This document shows positions 6,403 to 14,663 of a stretch of 27,716 nucleotides of DNA, piece after piece. Below the pieces are notes generated by a model. The model saw nothing but the letters and a program-made list of their open reading frames with translations. It searched no databases and had not been told where the DNA came from. The DNA is from a virus: the IMG/VR virus record IMGVR_UViG_3300031857_001087, positions 1 through 27,716 of that record; one strand, 5' to 3'. Each line of letters starts with the position of its first letter. Position 1 is the first letter of the stretch. A program made the translations under genes and the position numbers.

Positions 6403-9402
6403 TTAGAAGCTCGGTATAAATCCAGTAGAATCTGAACTTAACGTTCCTCCAACTCTTGTGATAGTGATTCGGTTGATGAACTTTTGAATTCCTCTTGGGA
6501 AGTCTACTCGAATATCAATGATTGCTGCATTTGCAGAGATCACCTCGTTCGTATTATTTGAAGAATCAAATATCACTTCAAAAGAGTTGACTCCTCGGGC
6601 ATTCAATACTGCCGTCATGTAGTTTTCAACGATAGTTCTTACTCTTAGTCTTGTGATCTCATCATTGAAATCAAACAAGAAGTTGAACAAGATCTTCTCA
6701 ATGTCTCTCTCGATAGTCGATAAGTTATCTCTAACGTGAGCGTTGTTAAGAGCTGAATTGATTCTTTGGTATGCAGTGTTATTAGAGAATAGGATGATTC
6801 CAAATCCTCTACGTTTAACTGTCAAGTTGAATCCAGCTGGCTCCAAGTAATCTCTGTCCTCGTCAGTAAGATCGTATTCTAATCCTACTACTTCAGGATC
6901 TGTGATTGCTCCACGTTTTCCTCCAGCTACGATCAAGAAAGGAGTTCCGTTCTTGAATTTTCTAACGTATAAGTTAGAGATGTAACCAGCTTGTGGAACC
7001 GAGATGTTCTTGCTTCCACTTCTAACTATCAAGTTAGGGAAGTGATAAGAAGCATAAGAAGATAGAGGAACTCCCTTAACATCCTCTTCAGCAAACTTAA
7101 ACGTGAAGCTTGGATTTAAAGAAAGATCTCCACCTTGAGAGATATACTCAGTTGAAACCAATTTAGTAGTTCTATTGATGAAGCTAGGATCTACTGATTT
7201 CTCAAACTGCTGAACAGATGGAGCGTTTAGTAGAGCCATTGCTTGGCCGTTAAGAGCAGCTAACTTAGCTAAGTGATACTTAGAAGATGCAGAGATTGTT
7301 CCAGCATAAGAGTCAACCACGTATCTAAAGTCTACAACTTCTCCGTTTGCTAAGGTCTGTGGAATTGAAGTCGAAGTGAAAAGGTAATCTAAGATTCCGC
7401 CTGTTCCTTCAAGTCTTTCAGCAGTTCCATTAGGAAGAAGATCATTACGAAGAGCAAAAGGTTTCAAGTTTTGTCCCTTTAAGCTTGTCGCAAAGTTATA
7501 GATTCCTTTGTAAACTGAAACCTCATTTCCAGTTGTGTCTAGTCCTTGAACCTCATCTACACTAGGTGCCATTGTAGTCACAGTGTAAGTCAAAGTATAA
7601 GGGCTAAGCTCCTCAGCTTGAGAGACTGAGATGATTTTTAGCAATCGTGGACGAACTGATCCGGTGATCTTTGCTTTGATAAAGTTATTCACCTTAATGA
7701 ATTCGTCGATCTTAGCTTTGTTTGCTGTGTTCGCAGTATTGATTCCCAAAATCAGCTTATTAGGCTGTATGATATCGTAGCTAGTAAAGAAGTTAGTATC
7801 AGTAAGATCAAAAATGTGCTTGAATTCTTCACCAGAATCTAAAATGATCTTTACATAGTCTTCTGTGTCAGGTCCAGTGTAATAGTTAACACTCACTTGA
7901 TTCAATAAAGAAATGTCTTGGAAGATAAGAATCTTAATATAAGGAATGGTTCCATTCAAGAAGTTATCAAGCACTTTAACATAATAAGTGTTAGATCCAT
8001 CGACCATTTCATCACCAGTCTGAATGAATCCCATCATGTACGACTCATATAACTTACTTCCTTTAGTCGCAACTAAGTAAGAATCACCAACGAGTGGAGT
8101 CACTTCATAAAGGTCTCCTTCTTGGATAGGAAGAGTGTTTCCGTTATCCTGGAATCCAGCGTTGAATGAAGATTCATTTAATACTCCGACTACCGATGGA
8201 TTATTTGATAACATAAAGATAAGCTCTCCATCAGAAGGCTTAGCGTAACTTAATGTGTTAATCAATGGAGTTGAAAGCTGAGTAGTTAAGTCAGTATCGT
8301 ATCCAAAATCATCAGCTGCATAAGAATCTAGTGAATCTAATTCATCAAATCCGTGTCCAACTAAGTCAATTCTATGAGTAGTGACGTCTTGATCAGCGAA
8401 TGACGTGTTAGTCAAGTCAATCAAGTCTAGTTTTTCAATGTCTAATGCACAAAGAATTCCAGTAGTAGGATATGCACGATTTACTAATCTATCGATAGAA
8501 ACAGTAACTCCGCTCTGGTCTCTAAAATCAGGAATTAAACATCCGATTGTTCTTGTAATTACTTTGATCTCTCTTAATGCAAAGAAATCAGATGCTTTAG
8601 CAGATTTTAGTCCTACTGAATCAAAAAACTGGCTGTATACTGGGTCTTTTGAAAGTTTCAAATAATTAGACCAGTCACCGCTAATCATGATTACTTCAAC
8701 GAAATAATCAGCGATAAAATCATCAGGGTGAACAAATTCAGGAAATTCTGTTCCTGCGCCAGCAACATTTGAATACCATTCTTTTGCAGTTACGTCATAT
8801 CCTGTAATAGCTGCTTTTCTTACCCAAATCGTAGCATTATTGTATCCTAAGTTAGCAAAGGAAAGAATTTTATTCGCATCAATTGAAGTTATTCCAAATC
8901 CTCCAGGGTTAGTGATGTAATCATCACCTAAGGAAATATTCTTTGACTTGTTTAACTCATCAGCAGATGCAAACCATAATCTTTGACGATTAAAGAAGTT
9001 AACCGCTGGCCATGCATCAGGTACAGCATCCGAGTTATTTGAAGAAGCTTCAGTATTGAACGTAGTGTAATACGCTAGGTCCAAGTTTAACGCAGGATCT
9101 TCCTCAATGTCTAAAGGCATAACGTTTAGAGCAAAAACAGGTCCTTCTCTAAGAGCGACTTCAATCGTTCTATGGAAGTAACTTCCTGCTTTTTCTAGTT
9201 TTGGATCGATCTCTCCAAATACTGCTTTTAGGGTTCTAACGTCGTTAATTAACACAACAGTATTGTAGGGTCCTACTCGGCTAGATCCGACAACAAGTCG
9301 GCCGGTCGTAAGAGGCAAGACGATGTTCTCGCTCGCGTCTATCTCAACCGTGTAAACACCGCTTGACTTGTAATTGTTCAGGTTTATCCTTGGTTCAGCC
9401 AT
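6403..9402 (-). CDS. 18: Tail sheath protein, gp18-like
   Basis: A protein of 999 residues that would form the contractile outer tail tube; T4 gp18 has 659. The N-terminus (LNNYKSSGVYTVEIDAS) and the C-terminal domain are sheath-like: RGAITDPEVVG, LTVKRRGFGIILFSNNTAYQ, EKILFNFLFDFNDEITRLR, VRTIVENYMTAVLNARGV and a final strand GIQKFINRITITRVGG. The extra length lies in the middle (about residues 200-700), where surface domains are inserted in this family. A late promoter is 15 bases upstream and a terminator follows, so it is a single-gene unit divergent from the replication block. Confidence 0.9.
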   Translation of the reverse strand: MAEPRINLNNYKSSGVYTVEIDASENIVLPLTTGRLVVGSSRVGPYNTVVLINDVRTLKAVFGEIDPKLEKAGSYFHRTIEVALREGPVFALNVMPLDIEEDPALNLDLAYYTTFNTEASSNNSDAVPDAWPAVNFFNRQRLWFASADELNKSKNISLGDDYITNPGGFGITSIDANKILSFANLGYNNATIWVRKAAITGYDVTAKEWYSNVAGAGTEFPEFVHPDDFIADYFVEVIMISGDWSNYLKLSKDPVYSQFFDSVGLKSAKASDFFALREIKVITRTIGCLIPDFRDQSGVTVSIDRLVNRAYPTTGILCALDIEKLDLIDLTNTSFADQDVTTHRIDLVGHGFDELDSLDSYAADDFGYDTDLTTQLSTPLINTLSYAKPSDGELIFMLSNNPSVVGVLNESSFNAGFQDNGNTLPIQEGDLYEVTPLVGDSYLVATKGSKLYESYMMGFIQTGDEMVDGSNTYYVKVLDNFLNGTIPYIKILIFQDISLLNQVSVNYYTGPDTEDYVKIILDSGEEFKHIFDLTDTNFFTSYDIIQPNKLILGINTANTANKAKIDEFIKVNNFIKAKITGSVRPRLLKIISVSQAEELSPYTLTYTVTTMAPSVDEVQGLDTTGNEVSVYKGIYNFATSLKGQNLKPFALRNDLLPNGTAERLEGTGGILDYLFTSTSIPQTLANGEVVDFRYVVDSYAGTISASSKYHLAKLAALNGQAMALLNAPSVQQFEKSVDPSFINRTTKLVSTEYISQGGDLSLNPSFTFKFAEEDVKGVPLSSYASYHFPNLIVRSGSKNISVPQAGYISNLYVRKFKNGTPFLIVAGGKRGAITDPEVVGLEYDLTDEDRDYLEPAGFNLTVKRRGFGIILFSNNTAYQRINSALNNAHVRDNLSTIERDIEKILFNFLFDFNDEITRLRVRTIVENYMTAVLNARGVNSFEVIFDSSNNTNEVISANAAIIDIRVDFPRGIQKFINRITITRVGGTLSSDSTGFIPSF

Positions 9403-9416
9403 TTCTGTGTAGATAT

Positions 9417-9433
9417 TTTTAGTTTATTTATCT
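9417..9433 (-). promoter_or_regulatory. Putative late promoter of tail sheath gene
   Basis: The minus strand reads AGATAAATAAACTAAAA, ending 15 bases before the sheath start codon. It shares AGATAAATAA with the other late motifs. Confidence 0.65.
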
Positions 9434-9493
9434 AAATTTATAGCAACAAATCCAAAAAATTTGAAAAATTAAGATCCTCTGGCCCGTTTCTAG

Positions 9494-9499
9494 TATAAT
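9494..9499 (+). promoter_or_regulatory. -10 element of the replication block promoter
   Basis: TATAAT preceded by TAG lies 19 bases before the start at 9519. A second TATAAT overlaps the start codon and is probably irrelevant. No AACTTTTA box is seen at the expected distance, so this may belong to a different class, perhaps early. Confidence 0.5.
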
Positions 9500-9518
9500 A
9501 TAACAAATACTGTGTATA

Positions 9519-9986
9519 ATGGCAAACGTAGACAACACTTGTGCTGACTTAGAGATTGAAGATCTTTACTCAAAAAGCACCGATACTTTAGGCGACATCA
9601 TGGCTCTCCAAAAGGACACTCAAAACAACGTTTATGGATGGGATTTTGAGGGCATGACTCTTCGAGAGATCATGTCATTTTGGCACGCAAATACTCACGC
9701 AATGGTCGATGAGATTCATGAAGCGACTGATGCATTGGGAGGAATCAAAGACGGAAGCGGAAACGCCATTTGGAAATATTGGAAGAAGGACTTTGAAAAG
9801 TACAGTTTCATGAAATTCTCAGATCTTTCCGAGACTGATCAGCTTGAAGCAAAATTTGAAATCATTGACATGCTTCATTTTTTTATGAATTACGCAATCT
9901 CAATCGGAATGACTCCTCAGGAGATGTACAACATGTACATGTCTAAGAATAAGGAGAACAGAGATCGTCAATCTAGAGGCTATTAA
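9519..9986 (+). CDS. Dimeric all-alpha dUTPase/dCTPase (gp56-like)
   Basis: A protein of 155 residues of the all-alpha NTP pyrophosphatase superfamily (MazG and dimeric dUTPases). Paired acidic helices supply the Mg ligands: DEIHEATDAL (E65, E68) and FEIIDMLHFFMNYAISIGM (E114, D117). The C-terminus YMSKNKENRDRQSRGY carries the family's K-x(2,3)-N-x-x-R-Q-x-x-GY signature. It would hydrolyse dUTP, and like T4 gp56 possibly dCTP, to monophosphates. dCMP and dUMP are the substrates of the deaminase (21402) and the thymidylate-synthase-fold enzyme (20328) of the same block. Sequence alone does not settle dCTPase activity. Confidence 0.82.
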   Translation: MANVDNTCADLEIEDLYSKSTDTLGDIMALQKDTQNNVYGWDFEGMTLREIMSFWHANTHAMVDEIHEATDALGGIKDGSGNAIWKYWKKDFEKYSFMKFSDLSETDQLEAKFEIIDMLHFFMNYAISIGMTPQEMYNMYMSKNKENRDRQSRGY

Positions 9987-10028
9987 TTTTAATAGTTACC
10001 ATAAATTTAGTAAAATAACCCCAATACA

Positions 10029-10259
10029 ATGGATACAATCCCAGGCGGAGGTGGACAACCTCAATTAAACATTAACTTAGCTGATGCTCCATACATGGAG
10101 TGTGAAGAGTGTCAAGGAAAGCTTTTTGAAGAAAAGATGATGATCAAAAAGGTTTCTAAATTCATGACTGGCTCCGATCAGGACTCAATCGTCCCAATTC
10201 CAGTCATCGCTTGCGCTAAGTGTGGACACGTAAACGAATTATTTAAACCAAAAGTATGA
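10029..10259 (+). CDS. Zinc-ribbon protein conserved near T4-type polymerase genes
   Basis: A protein of 76 residues. Two CxxC knuckles, MECEECQG (C25, C28) and ACAKCGHVNE (C62, C65), make a zinc ribbon. Between them lies KMMIKKVSKFMTGSDQDSIVPIPV, a segment I recall from small proteins of T4-like marine phages. The Gly-rich N-terminus is flexible. Its stop overlaps the polymerase start by 4 bases (ATGA), so it is translationally coupled to the polymerase fragment. A nucleic-acid or polymerase-binding role is inferred. Confidence 0.8.
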   Translation: MDTIPGGGGQPQLNINLADAPYMECEECQGKLFEEKMMIKKVSKFMTGSDQDSIVPIPVIACAKCGHVNELFKPKV

Positions 10260-11674
10260 TAGTAGGATCTGAAGTATTGAATGATGGAACTTTTCTAGTC
10301 TCTTATTATGATGAGAACGGTAAAACCGCTTTCATGAAGAAGAGGTTAGCTGACCATGAGCTCTATAACTGGGTCGAATCTTCTAATCCAACTGCTACTC
10401 GCAATTGGGATGGGAAGTTCGTCAAACGTGGAATGAGCGCCGGCCAATACATCAATCAATTTAGGATCCAAGAACTAATTCGTGAAAAACTCACAGCCGA
10501 GGAGATCGCAGCAGTCTATAACCAAGATAACTTTCCTAAAAAGACTTACCTCGATATCGAGATCAAGCTAATAGACGATAGCTTTCCAGAACCAGATAAA
10601 GCTCGAATGCCAGTAGGTCTTATCTCCTTTTGTAATGAGGATAACGTCACCTACATTCTTTCTATTCTTAACTCTGAAGATCAGCCTGACGGTTTGACTC
10701 AAGATCAGATAACTCAGATGGAAAAGGACGTGAACGATTACTTTAGAAAGACCGTTCCTCTTAGAGAAGCCGACCGTGCACTATTTGAGCAAGATTTTAA
10801 GATCAAATACAAGTTCTTCAAGACTGAGGAAGAGTTAATGGAATTCTATTTTCATCGAATCATGCCGCATTTCTCATTTGTTACTGGATGGAATGTGACT
10901 GAATTTGACTGGAAGTATCTCATGAATCGAGCCAAAAACATCAAAGTCGATGCAATGGCAACCATGCCGACTAAATCTACTTTCTCAAAGGTAAAGATAC
11001 CAACTCACCTAGGAGTTCTCGATTACATGCAAGTCTTTGAAAAGCTCAAGCCTTATAAAGTCGTTGAGAATTACAAGTTAGACTATATTGCAGAACTCGT
11101 CCTAGGTACCGCCAAATTGAAGCACGATTACTCATCATTCATAGAGTTTCAAAAAGATACTTATCTCTTTACTATGTATAACGTGATTGACGTCATCCTA
11201 GTAAAACTAATTGAAGATAAGCTTTCAATCCTAGATGTTGCCTTTGAGATGTCTAACGTTGCCCAAGTCGATGTGAATAAAGTATTTAGTCCAGTACACA
11301 TTGCAGAGCTTCTAATGTGTCGTGAATTTCTAAATAAGAATCTTAAAATGATGAAGCTCCCTTGGGGAGAAGAGGTACTCGATGCGACCTATGCTGGTGC
11401 ATACGTTAAGGATCCTATTCCAGGTTACTATAACGCGATCGCATGTTATGACTTCTCTTCAATGTATCCAAACATTCAGATTCAATTCAATATCTCACCA
11501 GACACTTATTTAGGCAAGATTGATAAAGTAAAGAAGGATGGAACCGAGATCCATACTAAAAACGATACCATGTTTTCAAGCAAATCAGACTCTGTTGCTC
11601 GAACAATACTGACTCGACTCTATGATGAAAGAATCAAGACACAAGGGGAGATCAAAAAACTTAAAAACTCATAA
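10256..11674 (+). CDS. 43: DNA polymerase gp43, N-terminal half (split gene)
   Basis: A protein of 472 residues (T4 gp43 has 898). It has the complete family B proofreading exonuclease: Exo I in KKTYLDIEIKLID, Exo II in VTGWNVTEFDWKYLMNRAKN, Exo III in YNVIDVILVK. Polymerase motif A follows (CYDFSSMYPNIQIQFNISPD, catalytic D399). The reading frame ends 73 residues later in a helix like fingers helix N (RTILTRLYDERIKTQGEIKK). Motif B, motif C (DTDS) and the thumb are missing, and no other gene here encodes them. The sequence beyond the stop is unrelated in every frame, so this is not a simple frameshift. The C-terminal half is presumably elsewhere in the genome. Confidence 0.88.
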   Translation: MIVGSEVLNDGTFLVSYYDENGKTAFMKKRLADHELYNWVESSNPTATRNWDGKFVKRGMSAGQYINQFRIQELIREKLTAEEIAAVYNQDNFPKKTYLDIEIKLIDDSFPEPDKARMPVGLISFCNEDNVTYILSILNSEDQPDGLTQDQITQMEKDVNDYFRKTVPLREADRALFEQDFKIKYKFFKTEEELMEFYFHRIMPHFSFVTGWNVTEFDWKYLMNRAKNIKVDAMATMPTKSTFSKVKIPTHLGVLDYMQVFEKLKPYKVVENYKLDYIAELVLGTAKLKHDYSSFIEFQKDTYLFTMYNVIDVILVKLIEDKLSILDVAFEMSNVAQVDVNKVFSPVHIAELLMCREFLNKNLKMMKLPWGEEVLDATYAGAYVKDPIPGYYNAIACYDFSSMYPNIQIQFNISPDTYLGKIDKVKKDGTEIHTKNDTMFSSKSDSVARTILTRLYDERIKTQGEIKKLKNS

Positions 11675-11675
11675 A

Positions 11676-11903
11676 ATGGCAAAACCTATACTAGTAGTTG
11701 CATTTCCAGTACAAGTAGAGCTAGATGAAATATCTGCAGTAATCATACCTCTTGAACGTAGGCTCACTGATTACCACGTCATCGCATATCGAGCATCAGA
11801 CATAACTGAATTAAATCTTAAAGTTCTCAATCCTGGAGAGTCTTCTGATCTTGATATTGAGGCTCTTAAAAAACAAATCAAAGAAAAAATCTTTAAACAA
11901 TAA
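11676..11903 (+). CDS. Hypothetical small protein after the polymerase fragment
   Basis: A protein of 75 residues, starting at ATG 11676, one base after the polymerase stop (a longer in-frame start at 11622 would lie inside the polymerase gene and is less likely). It has a hydrophobic strand at the start (MAKPILVVAFPVQVELDE), a central DYHVIAYRAS and a basic C-terminal helix (ALKKQIKEKIFKQ). No similarity to polymerase motifs B or C is visible. Function unknown. Confidence 0.7.
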   Translation: MAKPILVVAFPVQVELDEISAVIIPLERRLTDYHVIAYRASDITELNLKVLNPGESSDLDIEALKKQIKEKIFKQ

Positions 11904-11905
11904 AT

Positions 11906-12211
11906 ATGAACACACCAGAAAATTTTATCAATTGGCTTGAGGGATTCCTCGATGCATGTAAAAACAAACCAACTGCTCCTCAAATCAAGGAGATCAGAAA
12001 GAAGATATCAGATATCAAACCCTCAAGTGGTGATACTTATCAAGCTCTTTGGAATCCAAATGTTGAACCCATGCCTATGAATAGTTTCCCAACTATAGGA
12101 CTAGTTCAACCAGACAGTATTGAACCAAATAATGGCCCACTAGATGAAGCGTTTATGGCAGAAATTGAAAAAAGAAAGTCCGCTACTACAATGGACGAGC
12201 TTTTTGACTAA
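11906..12211 (+). CDS. Hypothetical protein, phage-type helical N-terminal domain
   Basis: A protein of 101 residues. The N-terminal segment TPENFINWLEGFLDACKN followed by APQIKEIRKKISDI forms a two-helix motif of a kind common in small phage proteins of unknown role. The rest is Pro/Asn-rich and probably disordered, ending in an acidic peptide TMDELFD like the C-terminal interaction tails of replication proteins. It begins 2 bases after the preceding stop. Function not recognised. Confidence 0.7.
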   Translation: MNTPENFINWLEGFLDACKNKPTAPQIKEIRKKISDIKPSSGDTYQALWNPNVEPMPMNSFPTIGLVQPDSIEPNNGPLDEAFMAEIEKRKSATTMDELFD

Positions 12212-12227
12212 AAAAAATAAGAAGAAG

Positions 12228-12875
12228 ATGAATGAGGATAAGTTGATTTCTCTTATGGAGAACTTCACTGGTCAGAAATTCCAGTGGATCAAAACAAATA
12301 GACCTGAACTTTTAGGTAAGGTCGTGACTTGTAGAAATATTGAGCCTAGAGGAGATCGCTTTTTTGCTCAATTTGATGATGGGTCATCAGTGGACACCGC
12401 TCAATTAAACTCTAATCTTTTAATGATTAGCGGTGACATGCATCCTTTAACTAAAGCGGAAGTCGAGGCGATTTCAGGTCCACGTCGACCCACTACTTCT
12501 CCTGCCCAACAAAGACATTCTGCCGCACAACCTGCATCACAACAGACTTCTCCACACATGGGAGCTCAGCCTGCGAATCAGCCAGTCTCTCATGCAGGCC
12601 CTAAAGCCAATATGTTTGACATGTTTAGTTCAGAAAACAGTCAGATCAGTCTAAGCCTTCTAGTAAAGCTTCCAGACAAGAAGCTATTAAAGCTTATGTA
12701 CACTAACGCTGAAGACAAGGAGAAGTTTTTAGAAGAACTTTCTGAGTACGTTTTTCGTGAGATAAATAAAACTGTAGTGAAGGAAGCCGTTTCTTCTATA
12801 GTAGTTCCTCCTGGACAGACTAAAAGAGAACGCACTGGACCTACTATAACAGTGAACGAGATCCATGAAACTTGA
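12228..12875 (+). CDS. Hypothetical protein with Tudor/SH3-like start and Gln/Ala/Pro linker
   Basis: A protein of 215 residues, starting at ATG 12228 behind AAGAAGAAG; an upstream in-frame ATG at 12144 lies inside the previous gene. Residues about 25-62 (LGKVVTCRNIEPRGDRFFAQFDDG) look like a small beta barrel. Residues about 83-125 form a Gln/Ala/Ser/Pro-rich disordered linker (AQQRHSAAQPASQQ). The C-terminal part has a helical domain (LLVKLPDKKLLKLMYTNAED). It sits between the polymerase fragment and uvsX, and its end overlaps the next gene by 11 bases. A replisome adaptor is possible but unproved. Confidence 0.75.
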   Translation: MNEDKLISLMENFTGQKFQWIKTNRPELLGKVVTCRNIEPRGDRFFAQFDDGSSVDTAQLNSNLLMISGDMHPLTKAEVEAISGPRRPTTSPAQQRHSAAQPASQQTSPHMGAQPANQPVSHAGPKANMFDMFSSENSQISLSLLVKLPDKKLLKLMYTNAEDKEKFLEELSEYVFREINKTVVKEAVSSIVVPPGQTKRERTGPTITVNEIHET

Positions 12876-13422
12876 TGCTTTTAACCAGACTGAAGAATAC
12901 TCTGACGGAACCTATAAGGTTTTAAACTTTACCGGAGATAAGGGAAAATTCAAAAGAATTTCTTGTTCAAAGGAAGCAATATGTTTGCTTCCTTTTGACG
13001 TTAATGAAGACGGTAAGATCAAGAATGTGTATCTTGCTAAATACCATGACTATGTCCTAGATGGACAGAACCACCGGTGTATCACAACTAGCCTGGAGCC
13101 TGATGATTTTGAGACCTATCATGATTCTTTGATCAGCTGTATTGACCGTGAGTTAGGATTAGATGACGTTGAAGTCAATGACTTATATTATTTAGGCCAA
13201 GTTAGACACACTATCCCATTTACTAAGAATTATAAGTGTTACGCAGTAAATGTGACTAATTATTCAGAAGATCCTACTGGATTTACTCCTAAGCTATCGG
13301 ATCCAACTGATAAGCTTCACTCTATCGATAAGGTACGATTTAGCAGAGTCATTAATGGAGAGATCTGTGATTCTTTAACTTTGTCCTGTGCGATTTTACT
13401 CATTTCTTACCTTTCTGAGTAG
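12865..13422 (+). CDS. Degenerate Nudix-fold protein (tentative)
   Basis: A protein of 185 residues. NVYLAKYHDYVLDGQNHRCI, then DSLISCIDRELGLDDVEVND and LYYLGQVRHTIPFTKNYKC follow the strand, Nudix-helix and strand order of Nudix hydrolases. The box is incomplete: R-E-L is present, but the upstream E is D and the downstream E-E-x-G is replaced by L-D-D-V. Catalysis by the classical mechanism is therefore doubtful; it may be a binding or scaffolding protein. It closes the operon before the promoter at 13423. Confidence 0.6.
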   Translation: MKLDAFNQTEEYSDGTYKVLNFTGDKGKFKRISCSKEAICLLPFDVNEDGKIKNVYLAKYHDYVLDGQNHRCITTSLEPDDFETYHDSLISCIDRELGLDDVEVNDLYYLGQVRHTIPFTKNYKCYAVNVTNYSEDPTGFTPKLSDPTDKLHSIDKVRFSRVINGEICDSLTLSCAILLISYLSE

Positions 13423-13448
13423 AACTTTTATCCTTTTTTAAGTAAAAG
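13423..13448 (+). promoter_or_regulatory. Putative middle-type promoter of uvsX operon
   Basis: AACTTTTA (13423-13430), a 12-base spacer ending in AG, then a -10-like TAAAAG (13443-13448). The arrangement matches those at 1557 and 1942. The box overlaps the stop codon of the preceding gene. Confidence 0.5.
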
Positions 13449-13466
13449 ATAAAAAAATAGATAAAC

Positions 13467-14663
13467 ATGGCAAAAGTGAATGACGCTATCTCAGCGTTCA
13501 ACAAATTCAATGACCTCCTTGAAAAGAAAGTAAAATCGAAAGTTTCCTTAATGGGATTTTCGGACATCGATGAGTACATTCCTACTGGAAACTATTTACT
13601 AAATGCTCAAATCTCAGGTTCAGTATTTGGCGGTTATCCAAACACACGTAGCATAGGCATTGCTGGTGATTCTGGCGCAGGAAAGACTTTCTTGTGTCTA
13701 AACGCTGTACGAGAGCTTCAAAAGAAAGATTATTTCGTCTTTTATATAGATACTGAGGGAGCAATCGACAGATCAGACTACATCAAGTTTGGAGTAGACC
13801 TAGAGAAATTAAAGTATCTTCGTATGGGTCTAATCAGCGACGTCAAGTTCTTTATCAATGACTTTATTGATACGATGAAGGAGAACCCTGGACTTAAAGC
13901 AGCAATCTTTGTTGATTCAGTTGGAATGCTTGATACTGATAAAAGCAAGAGAGACATGGACGCTGGTAAAAATGCAGCAGACATGGGACTAAGATCTAAG
14001 GAGCTTCGTGCGATGTTTAAGTCATTTACCCTAGATCTTTCAAACTTGAAAGTTCCATTCCTGTTTACCAATCATACGTATGCCTCAATGGATCAGTATA
14101 CTCCTAAAGGAATGTCTGGAGGAGGCGGTCCTGAGTTTTCAGCCTCAATCATCTTGATGTTAAGTAAAGGAACTTTGCGTGATGAGACCAAGACTACTAC
14201 TGGAATCATTGTTAGATCCAAGACTAGAAAGAATCGATTAGCTAAGCCTATCGATATCGAGTTTCACATCTCCTTTCATAAGGGAATGAATCAATTTGTC
14301 GGCCTTGAGCAATTCGTGAGTTGGGAAAACTGTGGAGTAGGTAGAGGAAATAAACTTACTGAAAAGGAGTTCTCAAAACTTAAACCTGATGAGCAGTCTC
14401 TCTGTTCAGAGTTCGACGTCGATGGAGAAAAGTTTTATTTTCTTCCTAAGAAGCTAGGAAAGAACTATGTGATTCGACACAATGGTGACTTAGTACCAGT
14501 AAAAGATTTCTTTTCAGCTCGTCTCTTTACTCAAGAGGTCTTACAGGAATTAGATGAAAAAGTAATCAAGCCAACTTTTAAGTTTCCTGAATCTCAAGAC
14601 GAAATAGATCTTTTAGAGAATGATGAACTTGGAAATTTGACCGACGATGAGGACTCGCTCTAA
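13467..14663 (+). CDS. uvsX: UvsX, RecA-like recombinase
   Basis: A protein of 398 residues (T4 UvsX has 391). It catalyses strand exchange for recombination-dependent replication and repair. Walker A is GDSGAGKT (residues 67-74), Walker B is KAAIFVDSVG (D150), and the mobile-loop region has KGMSGGGGPEFSAS. The N-terminal helix is short. The C-terminus is acidic (DELGNLTDDEDSL), as expected for regulation and contact with SSB or mediator proteins. Its own promoter precedes it; the gene for a small protein and the gp41 helicase follow, as with T4 uvsX-40-41. Confidence 0.92.
   Translation: MAKVNDAISAFNKFNDLLEKKVKSKVSLMGFSDIDEYIPTGNYLLNAQISGSVFGGYPNTRSIGIAGDSGAGKTFLCLNAVRELQKKDYFVFYIDTEGAIDRSDYIKFGVDLEKLKYLRMGLISDVKFFINDFIDTMKENPGLKAAIFVDSVGMLDTDKSKRDMDAGKNAADMGLRSKELRAMFKSFTLDLSNLKVPFLFTNHTYASMDQYTPKGMSGGGGPEFSASIILMLSKGTLRDETKTTTGIIVRSKTRKNRLAKPIDIEFHISFHKGMNQFVGLEQFVSWENCGVGRGNKLTEKEFSKLKPDEQSLCSEFDVDGEKFYFLPKKLGKNYVIRHNGDLVPVKDFFSARLFTQEVLQELDEKVIKPTFKFPESQDEIDLLENDELGNLTDDEDSL

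Noticed and set aside
11622-11678. A frameshift rather than a true end of the DNA polymerase gene
   Set aside because: None of the frames beyond 11674 encodes polymerase-like sequence, and two small genes with normal starts follow. A frameshift would leave motif B and C in another frame.
11675-12227. A group I intron or intein splitting the polymerase
   Set aside because: No homing endonuclease motifs or intein-type splice residues are visible, and no second polymerase exon occurs downstream in the window.
12144-12227. A longer start for the gene at 12228
   Set aside because: The extra 28 residues are encoded within the previous gene and look like out-of-frame sequence; ATG 12228 follows a purine-rich leader.
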